Positions 20,959 to 33,138 of a DNA stretch of 64,000 nt are shown piece after piece (position 1 is the first letter of the stretch; every line of letters starts with the position of its first letter). Source of the DNA: Collybiopsis luxurians FD-317 M1 (taxonomy: Eukaryota; Basidiomycota; Agaricomycetes; Agaricales; Omphalotaceae); NCBI GenBank assembly GCA_000827265.1, contig KN834777.1, positions 540,425 to 604,424 of the forward strand, given 5' to 3'. Position numbers and translations under genes: made by a program. The notes beneath the pieces were generated by a model, which searched no databases, was not told where the DNA came from, and was given only the letters and a program-made list of their open reading frames with translations.

Positions 20959-22295
20959 TGAAGGGGGGAGGCTATAGTCGGATTCTCTTGTAGATGCAGC
21001 TTGAGAAACAGGGATAGCATTTTGGGCAGCTGTCAGAACTGGACTTGGTGTGGGCATGAGTCCTTGTATGGCTGAGAGAGAGCTGGACATTGAGACTTGG
21101 GAAGAAAGGGTTCAAGCTGGCAGTGGTCATGTGGTTTGTGGCATTGCCGGACTTGAAGAAACAATGTCATGGAGACCATCAAACATTGACAACAGCACTG
21201 CAGGTGGAGGAGCAACCATAGAGGTACTCTTCTGATCATCCAATTTTTGTGTCTCCACAAGAAATCTATGGGAATTCAGCATTGTACAGAAGCAATAGTG
21301 GACAATGTAATCTTGCCAGTCCTGACCATCAAAATTGTTTTCCCAAAGCTCAATTTTCTTCTGTATCCAATTGTCAAACCCCACAAAATAATCACCCTTA
21401 GACCCTTCACAAGTGTATCATCGCTGGTACAAATAGTGAGTATAAGTCCACTGAGAGATAAAAAGCATACCAGGAGAGCAATTCACCCCATAAAACAAGA
21501 TGCATCTGAGCTGGTGAAAGAGCCTAGAAATGATTTTTGAATTTTTACTGTAGCTTGAGAAAGGTTTAATGGTTTCTCTTTGCTCATTGTCTTGAGGATC
21601 TGGAAAAGCCATATTAGTGGTATGAACAGAGTAGAAGGAGAAGCATACCAGATGTCTGAACGATCCCTTATTATTATTGCCTGCTTCTCTGACAGTAGAC
21701 TTGAATTTTTTTTGCGTGAACCCATTTTGAAAGCAGATGCCAAATTCAAAACCAACTTCTTATTCTCACAATGAGCCTATAGAAATGTCAACAGGACATT
21801 GAACATCAGAGATGTAAAATCATAGCCTCCACTTTTTCAGCTATTTTGGCATAACTAGAGTGTAAAGGATCTGCAATAAACTTCTTGACAATTTCTGTAA
21901 GTGTTTTCTATCATACTGCCGTTAGCATGTATGAGTATTCACAGTGGACAGCTACCTTCTGTTCAACATTTAGTGACCATTTTTTGCCCACTTGCTCATT
22001 CAATTCTGAGAGGGTACTAGAAGCTCCCTCAGTTTTTGCGATAAGAATGTCAATGGAATTTTGCAGCAAGTTGAATATTCGAGCATGGGTGGCAATATGG
22101 AGCAATGTATTGGGTGTCTCGAGACTTTGGCCAATCTGAAAGTAGTGAGCGCAATGAATAATTCAAGCTCAAGAGACTTACAATGGCGACTCTTTGCAAT
22201 TCTGCATTTTGCAAAGGACCAAGACCAAGATTTCGGCACAGAGAGTCAATAAACATGGATGGTTCTGGGAGCTGCTGTCCTCCATTCTGAGACAT
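20959..22295 (-). pseudogene. second ORF next to the Plavaka-like transposase, unknown function
   Basis: Minus-strand coding remains start at the ATG at 22295 (MSQNGGQQLPEPSMFIDSL) and continue in pieces to about 20959, including a segment with DNWIQKKIELWENNFDGQDW. It lies directly downstream of the Plavaka-like transposase on the same strand, so it may be an accessory gene of that element or a separate transposon gene. No catalytic motif is recognised. The frame is split by stops or introns, and its end runs into the AAGTWACTT cluster. Confidence 0.4.
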
Positions 22296-22299
22296 GATG

Positions 22300-25200
22300 T
22301 GGCGAATAAAAAGAGAGAGAAAAATGAAAAATTTATATACAAAAAAGTGGCCATCATTAGAACAGAAGTGAGATTGAGATGCAGTGAGGTGAAGGATGGA
22401 TGATTGCAAGAAAGGAAACAGTCAGAAGTGCCACATACTCTGGGTGCATGATCACAACTCCGGCTCAGACTCTGGTTGGACTTCACATCAAAGGCCGGAT
22501 CCTTGTAATATGGCAACTCCAGTAGATAAGGCCCTGGTTTGAGTGATCTGCTGTAAGAGAGACTGAGCCTGCTCGGTTTTCTTAGATTTCTTGTTACTTG
22601 GAAATTTGAATTCTTGCTCTGCAACATTCTGAATGCATGCCGCTCAATTGAGTTCAGGAGGATGGGTGGTAAATGGAAGGATATGGGCAAAGTCTCTCAT
22701 CTGTGCTGTGTTTAAAATCATATCAGAAGGGTTGCAATGATTATATTTTTTGATCTTGACCATAACATTTATGCATTCTTGTTGTTGTATCTCATCTTTC
22801 TCTGAGATTGAACAGTTGTTTCCATGGCAGTGGTGTTGAGTATTTACAGTGCAAAGCAAATCCTACACAGTATCAGTGATACTGATTGACTGAAGCTAAC
22901 TGAGATGTACCTTGGCAAAACTTTTGAAGAATTTTCAGCCTTGGCATAAAGTAAATTGGTGATGGGGCCCCAATTTGAATAAGTTGAAGAAGAATGAGGG
23001 AAGGCTGTCTACTCTCTATATTCACACCATCATCAGCTGCTTGAAGAATCTCCAAGACTTGACCAAGTGCTTTTCCAGTTGATGTAGAAAAAATCACAGA
23101 AGATCCTAGATGACATTTCCCAAGACTGCTCAAACTGAAAGAAGAGCATGGTATCCAGATGTGATTTTCATATCCAAGGTGCAGATTGACATGACTTGCT
23201 GTCTGTGTTTGTGACCAAGTGAGTTGTGTAGCACTAGATTTCAGATGAATTTGATGCTCTAATGTTTTTGAGTGAGGAAAACCCAGCATCTTCCAAAGCT
23301 GTTTGTCATCTTGAATGAACTGTGCAGGATAGTACATTCCAACAGTACAGAAGGCATCTGAAGAGAATGGAGGATGGTATTGGTGTGCTGGGGTGGCAGA
23401 GGAATTCAACTGAGATGGATTTGGTTGTTCTTTATGAGGATCAACAAACCAACCTAGGCTGAGCAGATGTCGTACACAACTCAGGCCTGCAAATTCTAAT
23501 GCAATGTCACAGGATGGTGCTTGTCAGTTACTGTGAATACTGAATCCTCGAATAATAGCATTATATGATTTTGAAGACCTCAGTTGCAAATAGTATTGCA
23601 GGACCAAACCAACAAATATGCTCAGGCAAGTGTAGAAGGATGTGAAATTTAGGTTTATTGAACCATTGTGGAGTCCAGTTTTCAGTACAGTTAAGGAAGT
23701 GATCAATAGAGATCTGAAGTTTTTGCTGTAAAGTATGAGTAATGCTAGCTCAATGTTTGTTCATTACATTGACCTTCTTACCAGATAGTCTTCCATATTC
23801 TCAATGACAGGAAGCCAAACAAGAGGAACAAGTGCAGACAGCGCACACCAAGTTGAAAAACACTCTGGTGGGACTAAATCAAAAAGGACAAATGCTGCAC
23901 ACTGTGCACACTGTGAGATGATGCAGAAGTCTCTTCCAACCAAGGAGCCAGCATATTTGACCAGGGTTGTAGCAGCCAGAGGAGCAATCTCGAGTCCATC
24001 AACATTGAATGACATCAGATGTATCATGACCAACTCTTTGCTAGTGTTGGTCAAGTGTGCTATTGCATCATGCCAAAAGTACTTCACAAACCCTAGTAGA
24101 ATAACATGCAATATTTCCACTGGTGTGTCTCAATGTGGGTCAAGGTCTTGCAGGAGAGTGGTCACTTTCAGAGGTGAAATTCCAAAATCAAGCATTAAAC
24201 CGACCTTTGATTTGCCACACTGGACTGTAAACATCTGTTGGAAATCTTGAAAGCAAATCATCAACTTGAGCCTGTTTATCTATGCTATTTCCCTGAAGAT
24301 TTTTTTCTAAGGCAAAGACAAGGTCTGAGAAGTGATCCCGGAAGGTGTCTTTGATTCCATAGAATGATTTGAGAGACTTAGATCTTGTCTTATTGCCCAC
24401 AGTGGTTGCATATGTGAAGACTGATTTTAGGTTCTGCAAAGTGCAGTTCTTTTCTTGACAAATGTTAGTCTGTAAGGATCTATCAGTTCTATCAATAGGA
24501 TTGGATGAAGTTGATCATGCCTCAAAGAAACAGGTTGCTCATTGGACCATATCTTGAATGGTTTCTGGTTTAAATCTTTGAGCAGACCCATCTGATCCAG
24601 AATCACTGGAGACAGAAGCATTGTCTGTAGCTATCCTTAGTCCACCTGGTTGTTGCTCTTGGTCTTTTCCTTTAACAAAGCAACAGTGACAGAACAACTT
24701 GCCCATAAAGCCAACATGGCAAGCAAATTCAGATTGCATTAGATTATCTCCAAGCATGGCAAGGACAGAGACTATCAGAAGTACCATCTCTTTTGTCTCA
24801 AAATCATAGGACCATATCCCATGAGTTTCATCCTTTCTAATTGAACTGATTAGAATACTCTGAATGATATATCAAACATTGAAACATACTCTAGTTGCTC
24901 AACAATGCCATCCAGCATCTTAAGAGGAGGAGTAATATTTGAAGTGGCTAAGAAGTGAACATGATACTGGGCATGAGCATCTTGGCAATTGAGTCCTGCT
25001 GCAGTGAACAGAAAGGAATTATGCTTGTTCCATTTTTTGGACTTGTTACCTGATGTATCATCACAGTAAAGCCAGATTGGAAATGCATAAACACAATGTC
25101 CATCTGCTTTCTGTCTCCAGTTGTTCCCTTTCTGAGGATCAGATGTGTATGTCCATGGCAAAAAGCCACCATGTGCATCCTGAATACCTAAAATCCAATG

Positions 25201-26768
25201 AGGCTTGAGCAACTGACCAAAACAACAAATGAATACTACACATACCCACAATGTTTCCAGGATCAGGAATGGATCCTGCTTTGTAGCTTTGCTTCAAAGT
25301 CAGAAATGAAGTTGCAAACTCAGATATTGGAATGGTGCGCTGTTCAGCAGATGCAACCACCCATCCATCACCATGAGGATGTATCTGCCAAGTCAACCGT
25401 ACAAGTTCTTCTTTCCCTACCATATCTGCATGGATTCTCTTGATCCACCAGTAAGGCATGCAATAATCTCCTGAGGAAAGGCGACATGGCTCAAAGAGAT
25501 AAAAATCCTCTCTGAAACCACTCTCATTTTCCAATTGAATCATTGGGGTTGTAAGGTTGGGATCAAGCTCCTGCAGCCACCGAAGAGCATTAGAAGCACT
25601 ATCTACATACCCATTTGCATCCAAAGGGTAAAATGACAGCCTTGAGTGAACATATGGATTTGCCATCTCCTGCAAAAAAAATCAGAATAAAATTTCTGTA
25701 CTTGAACTGAGGATCTCTTACTTGGCTGACAATATCTTCTAGGGAATTGGTATAGTATACATGGCCAAGGGCACCATGATTTTGTAGTGTCCGCACTCCA
25801 CAAATTGCATCTAACATCTTTTGTACATTTTTCATAGATGCAACAGAAGGGACATCAGGGACACCCAAGACTCGGACTGCCCATGATATCACCTCTAGCT
25901 GAGTATCAGAAAATGTTGAGCATGGAAGATGCTGTAATACATTGAACATGCATGTCTATAAATACAAGCAGTTAACACAGACCCAACAACAGATTGAAGA
26001 AAAATCACTATTTTATCAGGCCATGGAAACCAATTTGGGTCAGCTTGTTTATTGCGCCTTCTGTACTCGCCATCCTGCAGCCCTTGAGCCAAGTTGGGTT
26101 TCTCAACTCAACTTCATATGTTCAGAAATACTTACCTGGACTCTGCATAGAATGCAATGAGATGTCATCCACAGGCTCACCATTGCTTGAGTCTTCATCA
26201 GAAACATCTTCCGGAGATATACCACTGACAAGATAGTCTTGGAAATTTTGAGATAAGTGCTGAACAAAAGCTTCTTTATGAGGGGGAGCAAGCTCTATCT
26301 GGGTAAAGAGATTATCATAAAGATGACTGGGCAAAGGTGACTGAGGGTGAGACTCTGTATGAGTGGAGACTGAGATTGCATTGGTGAAGTTGTGGTGTCT
26401 CTGTTCTCACTGATGTACAGAATCTGGACTACTTAGCTCTTGCAGAGTGTGCATTAGAGGCCCCATGACAACATTAGCTGCACTGCTAGTAGTAGGGAGG
26501 TCATTGGCAGATGAAAGTGAAGTTGAAGATTGAATAGAAGTTTGGAATGGTAGAGGCACCGGCTGGAGTCGCCTTCGATGCATAGCAGATTGTACATGTT
26601 CAACCGCATGAATTCGTTTTCGCCATGTATCATCGTCACATGCCAGACATAGATAACGGGAGTCTGAATTTCACTGTCTGAATACTAGTATCAAAGTTAT
26701 AATAAATACACCGAATATCCTTCTAGGATGAAGGGAAGTTCACCACTGGGATCAAGCTCATTGGACAT
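22300..26768 (-). pseudogene. Plavaka-type transposase (CACTA/CMC superfamily), decayed
   Basis: A long minus-strand coding region starts near the ATG at 26768. In order: a C2H2-type finger (CLACDDDTWRKRIHAVEH) near 26.6 kb; GVPDVPSVASMKNVQKML; an ANPYVHSRLSFYP segment with LDPNLTTPMI; GNKSKKWNKHNSFLFTAAGL; MLGDNLMQSEFACHVG; KDTFRDHF; and VEILHVILLGFVKYFWHD with YAGSLVGRDF. These strings are typical of the large fungal Plavaka transposases, which cut and paste DNA elements. The frame is broken by stops and introns and the DNA is CpG-poor, so it is unlikely to be active. The element ends were not defined. The C-terminal part, about 22.4-23.7 kb, is less certain. Confidence 0.85.
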
Positions 26769-27474
26769 CTTGTATCCAGCTCAGATGTGGGGGAGGTGGC
26801 AAGGTGTTAAACAGAAATAAATGGTTATATACAAGCTTACACGCAATAGGTGCATGGTGAACACATGTAAAATGCATGTTGGGCGCTCGAGAGCTTGTAA
26901 TAGTGTAATCGATAATTCAGAATGGGAAAAGCACACAGTTTCTAGCTAATGTACATACTTCCAGTCCCGTAATTCTCTATTTTGAATACTTAAAGGTCAA
27001 GTTGAGCGCTGGACGTAGATTTCAGACCGGGTACGTCATGCCTTTACCTCATTTCCTATACTCCTTTCCGCCTTACCAATCTGCCTGTATTTAGCTGACA
27101 GCTAAGCGAACTTTAAGCGGGATCCAGGGTGATACAAACTGTGGTCAAAACGCAGAATGACCGGCATGCGGTGTAACCGTGAACAACCATTTGGGCGTGT
27201 AGGGAGAGAAGTTCTAGAATGAGTTTAGAATGCAGGTGACAAGCAGGATGCCTTTCAAAAGTTGAGTACCTCGGCATTGAAATGTAGCAGGCATCCTGAA
27301 CAGCGATTGATCAAACCTCGCATATCTCGGTACTGCAGTAGGCCCCCCTCCAATGGGCCCTTTGGGAATTGACCCTCACCAGTATAATATCAATTTATTA
27401 TTCTAATTTATTATCCTATTCTATCGCTACTTATATATACAGAAACATAGGGAGATATATTTCAGACGTTGTGC
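26769..27474. other. spacer, CpG content rising again
   Basis: No gene recognised. The right half is AT-rich and abuts a dispersed repeat. Confidence 0.35.
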
Positions 27475-28215
27475 ACCCGAGGGTTCGGGCCGATTTACCG
27501 CAGCTATGTAGTTGTTGTCACACATGTCACTAGATCTCAGCTTTTCATGTTGTTTTTTTTTGCCATGCCATGTTCATCCGTGTTTAGCTCAATTGAGGTG
27601 GGCTCTGCCCACTTCACCGTTTAGAATTTACCGAAGTACTGTAGATTGTTGGAGTATATATAAGTACAGGCAAAAGAAAAAAGACATAGAACTGCTTGCT
27701 ACCAAAATAGCAGATAATTAGCTTGTAGTATTTCATAGTATTGCAAGACCATGATATTACAACACTTATACCAAAGTCCACCAATTTAAGGGCCCGTGCC
27801 GGTTATGGTTCAATATTCAACCAACCGGAGCTTGAGGATCTTGAGATCTACATAACGTGTTGGTGATTGTAGGGAATGTGGGCAAAGCGTGTCTCGATAC
27901 AGCGTTGCAGTTGATGTGATGCTTCCTGTGTGATTTATTTCTTGAGATTGTTGCTGAGTAATATACTTTTCTTCCTTCGTTCCTCCCTTCATCAGGCAGC
28001 CTCTCGAGCATTCATATGGACCTTTCCTTCATAGAGTGGTACATAGCTGCGTGCTTGCAAGCGACATGTGCGGTATGCTTCCCTCACCTCTTCTCCATTC
28101 AACATCCATTCCACATGTTCAACACATTTCCTTCCGTTAAGGTTTCGACTACTATCGCCGACCCAGTACGGGCCGGACTGAGAAGTGGGCCATTCAGTTG
28201 CTGCACATCGTAAAA
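27475..28215. repeat. dispersed repeat R1, uninterrupted copy
   Basis: It shares ordered blocks with 37518-37957 and 39935-40300: GGGTTCGGGCCGA, TGTCACTAGATC, TTCACCRTTTAGAATTT, GTACTGTAGATTGTTGGA and GGCAGCCTCTCGAGCATTCA. Its 3' part resembles repeats at 4.8-5.1 and 6.9-7.3 kb. No coding capacity is seen. Confidence 0.7.
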
Positions 28216-28343
28216 TACATTCTTATGGGAAAAAGCGGCCAGTCCTATATAGAGTAGCTTCTAGCAAAGCTCTGGAGAGTCAACTGGGGAAGGAGCGGGA
28301 ACGGTGGACAAAATTTTGGAGCCAGTCAGCAAAATGCCATAAT

Positions 28344-30077
28344 CACTATGACTGGTCCGATTTTTTTCGGCCGTAATTATTACCGTAAATAGATTCGTAA
28401 TAAACAATTATTTTCGACCGAAAAAATACTCGGAATTCGGACCTTTCTTCGCCCGAAACTATAATCGAAAAAAACATGACAATTACAATTGAATTTCAGT
28501 CGAAAAAGGATTTGTGATTCCCCGTTAATTTCAATTGATAAAAGACATCAATTTCGGCCATTATTGTTTCCAAATTTCGCCCATAAAGGCTTTTGAATTT
28601 CCTTTGTTATTTAATTTAGATTTCGCCGGCAATTAAATTCTTTTTTCAGCCGAAAAAAAGACTCGATCTTTGTTTCTTTTTTCAGCCGAAAAAAAGACTC
28701 GATCTTTGTTTCTTTTTTCAGCCGAAAAAAAGACTCGATCTTTGTTTCTTTTTTCGGTCGTAAAATGATTGGAATTACGCCTGAGGAAACACAATGGGCA
28801 GTTCCTGGCTGGACCAGGTGGGAAACTTGGCTGAGTAATCAGAGAGCGCCCAAGGTGAGCGTTCACAGCTTTGCTCAACTTCATGCTGAATCCTCTCCCA
28901 ATCCCGTCTCTATAGCTTTGCAGAAATAATGAAGAATAAGTGGCTAAGATGCTCAAAAGCTAGAGTCCAGTTCCATGGAGAAACAAGGTCTTTTTGCCCT
29001 TGGCCTGTGCCTTGGTCTGTGTTTCTTTCTCGACTAAGGATAGTACAATTTTATTATGTTGATGTAATACTATTGGTTAATAAATACCTAGACTTGTAAG
29101 TTTGTTACTACTCTTGCTCAATTTCCAGTATTCTTCTAGCTTTCATTCCAGTATTGACCACTATGGCCAACTCTATGCAGAGAAGTGCAATGAAATAGAA
29201 TAACAGCGATGTCATTTGCATGTCAGCCTTCACAATTTTCACAATATTGTTACCTAGGTCAAAGAAGTCTTTAAACAGCCTGACAGCACTATTGTGAAGT
29301 GATGTGGCAAATATACTGTGGCAAGAAGTGGCAGAAGGGTGGAAGGGATATGCAATGCATTAGTAGAGGTTTAGTGTCAAAAAGGCCAATGATGATGTTC
29401 TAATTCATAGAGCATCTTTGCCACTGGAAAGGTGACGCAGGGCTTTCATAAACAATGCGACAAATGAGGCTCTAATCAAAATAAAATTTAGCTTCTCAGT
29501 GAATGATAGTCTATTGAAGTACTTGCATTCTGATTATTCTTCATTTCCACAGAGCTGTAGAGATAGGATTATGCGAGGATTGATTCCAGCAAGAAACTGG
29601 GAAACTGTGAGCGCTCATCTTGGCGCTCTCTGATTACTCAGTAAAGTTTTCCCACCCGGTCCTGGGCTGAACCCGGCGGGTCCAGCCAGGAACTGCCCAT
29701 TGTGTTTCCTCAGGCGTAATTACAATCGTTTTACGACCGAAAAAAGAAACAAAGATCGAGTCTTTTTTCGGCTGAAAAAAAGATTTAATTGCCGGCGAAA
29801 TCTAAATTAAATAACAAAGGAAATTCAAAAGCCTTTATGGGCGAAATTTGGAAACAATAATGGCCGAAATTGATGTCTTTTATCAATTGAAATTAACGGG
29901 GAATCACAAATCCTTTTTCGACTGAAATTCAATTGTAATTGTCATGTTTTTTTCGATTATAGTTTCGGGCGAAGAAAGGTCCGAATTCCGAGTATTTTTT
30001 CGGTCGAAAATAATTGTTTATTACGAATCTATTTACGGTAATAATTACGGCCGAGAAAAATCGGACCAGTCATAGTG
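28344..30077. mobile_element. CACTA-like non-autonomous element with long terminal inverted repeats
   Basis: Both ends read CACTATGACTGGTCCG inward, and the inverted repeats extend about 525 bp (28344-28870 and 29605-30077). The element is 1734 bp long. Both sides carry the 3-bp target AAT (28341-28343 and 30078-30080). The CACTA start and 3-bp duplication fit the CACTA/CMC superfamily. The ~0.73 kb between the arms has no transposase frame, so the element must be moved by another source. The left arm carries three tandem copies of a 36-bp unit and the right arm only one. Confidence 0.85.
28661..28768. repeat. 36-bp minisatellite, three copies
   Basis: The unit starts ACTCGATCTTTGTTTC at 28661, 28697 and 28733, and also contains CAGCCGAAAAAAAG. 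The opposite terminal repeat has a single unit, so the extra two arose after the element formed. Confidence 0.85.
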
Positions 30078-30222
30078 AATTCCATTATCTTTCTCAGTAC
30101 TTCAACATCTAGCTCCTCGAACACTCTTCCTCTTACCTCAACAGTGTATATGGTGTCTCAAGATACCCTTGCCCATTCACCCCACTATATCCTCCAAAAT
30201 CCAGCTCTTTGTTTAAATTCGG

Positions 30223-32200
30223 CTATGAACAAGTCGGCATTAGTTTTTTAAGGAGTCCCAAAATTTCAGCGCCCATAGCTTTCGACCGGAAGATTGGTGT
30301 TCCAAAATTTGCTAACCATGATGTCTTCAGTCCATATAAAAGCCTTGGATCTTCCTCAAGCTTCTGTGCTTTTTTCATTGCTCGGCGTTGTGATTGGTCT
30401 GTTAAAGGCAAACTGAAGTAGATCGTCAATAAGGAAGGATAGTGAAATCTGTGTCCGAAGGCGTACATACCTATCGCAGTAATTCAACCAGTTTTCATGA
30501 CCTACGCAACAATCAGCAGAAGTCTCTGAGTTGGGAAAGTTGTTGAGCCCACTCAGAGTGGATTAACAGTATCTGAGGTTTGAGTGTCAGGCATCAGGGA
30601 ATAGTGGACGGATACAAGGAGGCTTACCTGACATAACTAAGTTTGTGAGCAGGAAGAAGGCGAGAAACTCAACTAGGGCTAATTTGATGAAACCAGGAAA
30701 TCGGGTTGCTATGTCAATGCCCACCTCAACGGGTACAGAGACAATGTACTAACAAATACAGTCCAATTAGAACCACCACATTGTTCTTCTTCAGCCCTAA
30801 ATTACCCCTCAATATACCCATCATCTCCCTAACCCTCCTCATAACAAATGCCTCTGTAGCTCCCTTTACGCGCATTGATAAGTCGCGGATCCCAGATCTT
30901 GAGCTGTCTATGCGAATTCGTGCAAAAGTAGCGCCGCGTACCATTTTAACAGCAGGGTGAGGGTCTCGGGGTCATTCCACAATGACTCAAAGCTATCTAG
31001 AGCAACCCAAAGAGTTAGAGGTTCACTTGAGCGGTAATAGGTTGACAGATGGAGGTTTTATATGGTTAAAGATGAACGTCGGGAAGTGCCATTGTCACCG
31101 AAGAGGCTTTTAGGGCCGAGCGGATGGCTTGTTGGTCCAAGACAAAGTTTTCCCCTTCCTAACTGTACAAGTTTGGAAAGCAAGTGAATACACTGGACTC
31201 GAGAGGCAAGGAGAGTAAATATTGACGAACGTCATAATCAGTACCGTATCCCTGTAACACGCCCCATCCCACTGGAGGCGCTATATTCATAACCGTCCAT
31301 TTACTGACGCGCGCCTCTATATCCTGCACGCCCGTGGTACAAAAAACCTTCACTGTGCTCATCACTGTGCGCAATTCAGCTAGAAGGGCGAGATCCCCAT
31401 CTACTTTATATAGGTTTTCAGTACAGGCTATTATCGATAGTAAAGGTTATGACTGACCAAAGCTTTCCACGCCCAATAAAGACATACGATGGAGAAGAAA
31501 TTGGAACGAGTCGACTATGAGACACAAGGTACAGAATGACCGTTTCTCAAGGCTATCGGGTCCGTTTGTACTCGGACCGTGGCATAACGTATTGATATTA
31601 TGGCCGCTGAGGTCAATCATCGATAAGCAAAAAATGAAAAATCCGCATTGAAGGGCACACATACCCTTTGCAGTGATCCATCAAGCGTTCGTCTAAGCAA
31701 GAATTCAGGGAATCGTCTGAGGGGGAAGGGGGCTCGAGCCTACCCCGAACGGACGTAACAGCATCTGAAGCGGGTACATCATAAGTTGCAGAAAAGGGAG
31801 ATACTACGTAAAAGGGTCTCCCGTCGTGATGTTGCTTTGTACACAGAGGCTTGGCGTATTGGCTATTGTGGGTCACTTGAGCAAACTTTGATAGCGTATT
31901 CGTTTGGAATTCAGATGCGGTCAAAACGTGCAATCCATTTGCCGTAGCTGCGGTACGCGCTGAATGCATTAGTCAAAAGCTAACGATATATAGAGCCGCG
32001 AAGGGAGTGTGAACCAAAATGAAAGAGGAGAATTTCTGCTTCGTCTAATACGCCGTCTGCCTGCGCGAGTTTGAACATATCTGGTTTCTTCACCATCCGT
32101 CAGTTGAATGAATAATCGAGGACTAGATTTCCTTACCTGAATTCTCTATCAAGCGCTGGCTGTCTTTAAGATCAAGGACGGTTATATGGTCGACTCATAT
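30223..32200 (-). pseudogene. unrecognised gene, probably decayed
   Basis: Several minus-strand stretches have a protein-like composition and possible splice borders. From 5' to 3' they are: a piece with HITVLDLKDSQRLIENS near 32.15 kb; KPDMFKLAQADGVLDEAEIL near 32.05 kb; a long frame at 31613-31969; GVLQGYGTDYDVRQYLLSLP with ENFVLDQQAIRSALKAS at 31.1-31.37 kb; EPLTLWVALDSFESLWNDPE near 31.0 kb; and SQRRAMKKAQKLEEDPRLLY near 30.4 kb. A possible intron lies in 31613-31661 (GTATGT to CTCAG). In-frame stops at several joins suggest a pseudogene, though unseen introns could explain some. I do not recognise the family. The CACTA-like element lies just beyond its 3' end. Confidence 0.4.
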
Positions 32201-32421
32201 TTCGGGACAGAATCGTAAGCGAGTCTAGATAGGCTGAGTGATTGGCAGATGAGAATCTTTGATCGCGGGCAAGGTGAGCGGAATGATGCATGTCGATATC
32301 AGCCTTGAAAAAGTTGGTGCAATTGCGAATTGCGCATCTAACTCATTCTTGTATTAGGTCAAATTCTGATCACCCGGGGCCAACGGCACTAGTTTGAATG
32401 TTGCACAATAGAGGGGTTCAA

Positions 32422-32522
32422 AGTTGAGCGTTGGCAGCGCCAGCGCCAGCGAGCTGGCTTACTGAGTGGCATTTCATAAGGCAGCTTGCTGCCGCTGCCG
32501 CCGCCGCTGCCAGCGCCCAACT
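32422..32522. repeat. GC-rich hairpin
   Basis: Outer arms AGTTGAGCGTTGGCAGCG (32422-32439) and the reverse complement of AGTTGGGCGCTGGCAGCG (32505-32522) differ by two transitions. The inner arms, rich in GCCAGC/GCTGCC, continue the pairing loosely. It may be a small MITE. Confidence 0.6.
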
Positions 32523-33085
32523 CCTAATGGTTAATCGGCTTCCTTCGAACACCAATCATACAACCGTTAAACTCAGGCACTGCAATATAATCATTAGCCT
32601 TTCCCTATCAAATACCTCCTCTCAACTTCCGGAATGTCATATCGGTTTCTCCTTTCTAAGACCGCCATTGTTTGTAATCTTTCGATTTTACAATGAAGCT
32701 TAACTCAACTGCTGCAAGAGATTGCACGTGCAGATCTGAGTATAATTTTCCTCGATTTGTACTGTTCGCGTTGAACATTTCGTATACTTTTCAGTTAAAT
32801 AGCTGTTTTGCTTAACAATACTATAGACCCATCAAGCTGTCTTCCACCCGAAGCATGATGGTCAAACTGCCAGATCTCGCTCACAACTACAGGCACAGTA
32901 CATGTCAATGTTGATCATCTTAGTATACAAGTAGGAGAGTGCCTTATTCACGTAGGTTAGTCTTCTTCATTATTCAGCTCTATTATAAGCGTTCCATACT
33001 CGGCTCTCTTGAACATGAGTAAGTCATCAATGGTAGTTATACAGTTATGAATGCTTAGAATACCATTAATATCGGGGATGTATTG
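32523..33085. other. upstream region of the cysteine-rich peptide gene
   Basis: No other gene seen. The last part holds the promoter noted below. Confidence 0.35.
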
Positions 33086-33096
33086 GTCCTATAAAA
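33086..33096 (+). promoter_or_regulatory. TATA-like box
   Basis: CCTATAAAAGT lies about 45-50 bases upstream of the ATG at 33139, a normal position for a TATA box with a short leader in fungi. Confidence 0.55.
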
Positions 33097-33138
33097 GTGC
33101 GCCCAACTCTCAGCTGCTATCCCCAGCATTACCACTTC

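Noticed and set aside
27475..27500. Pol III B-box (GGTTCGGGCC) suggesting R1 is a SINE
   Set aside because: No convincing A-box or tRNA-like head and no consistent A-rich tail were seen.
28633..28956. 107-aa frame with repeats of RNKDRVFFSAEK
   Set aside because: The repeats are the 36-bp minisatellite inside a terminal inverted repeat; no gene is indicated.
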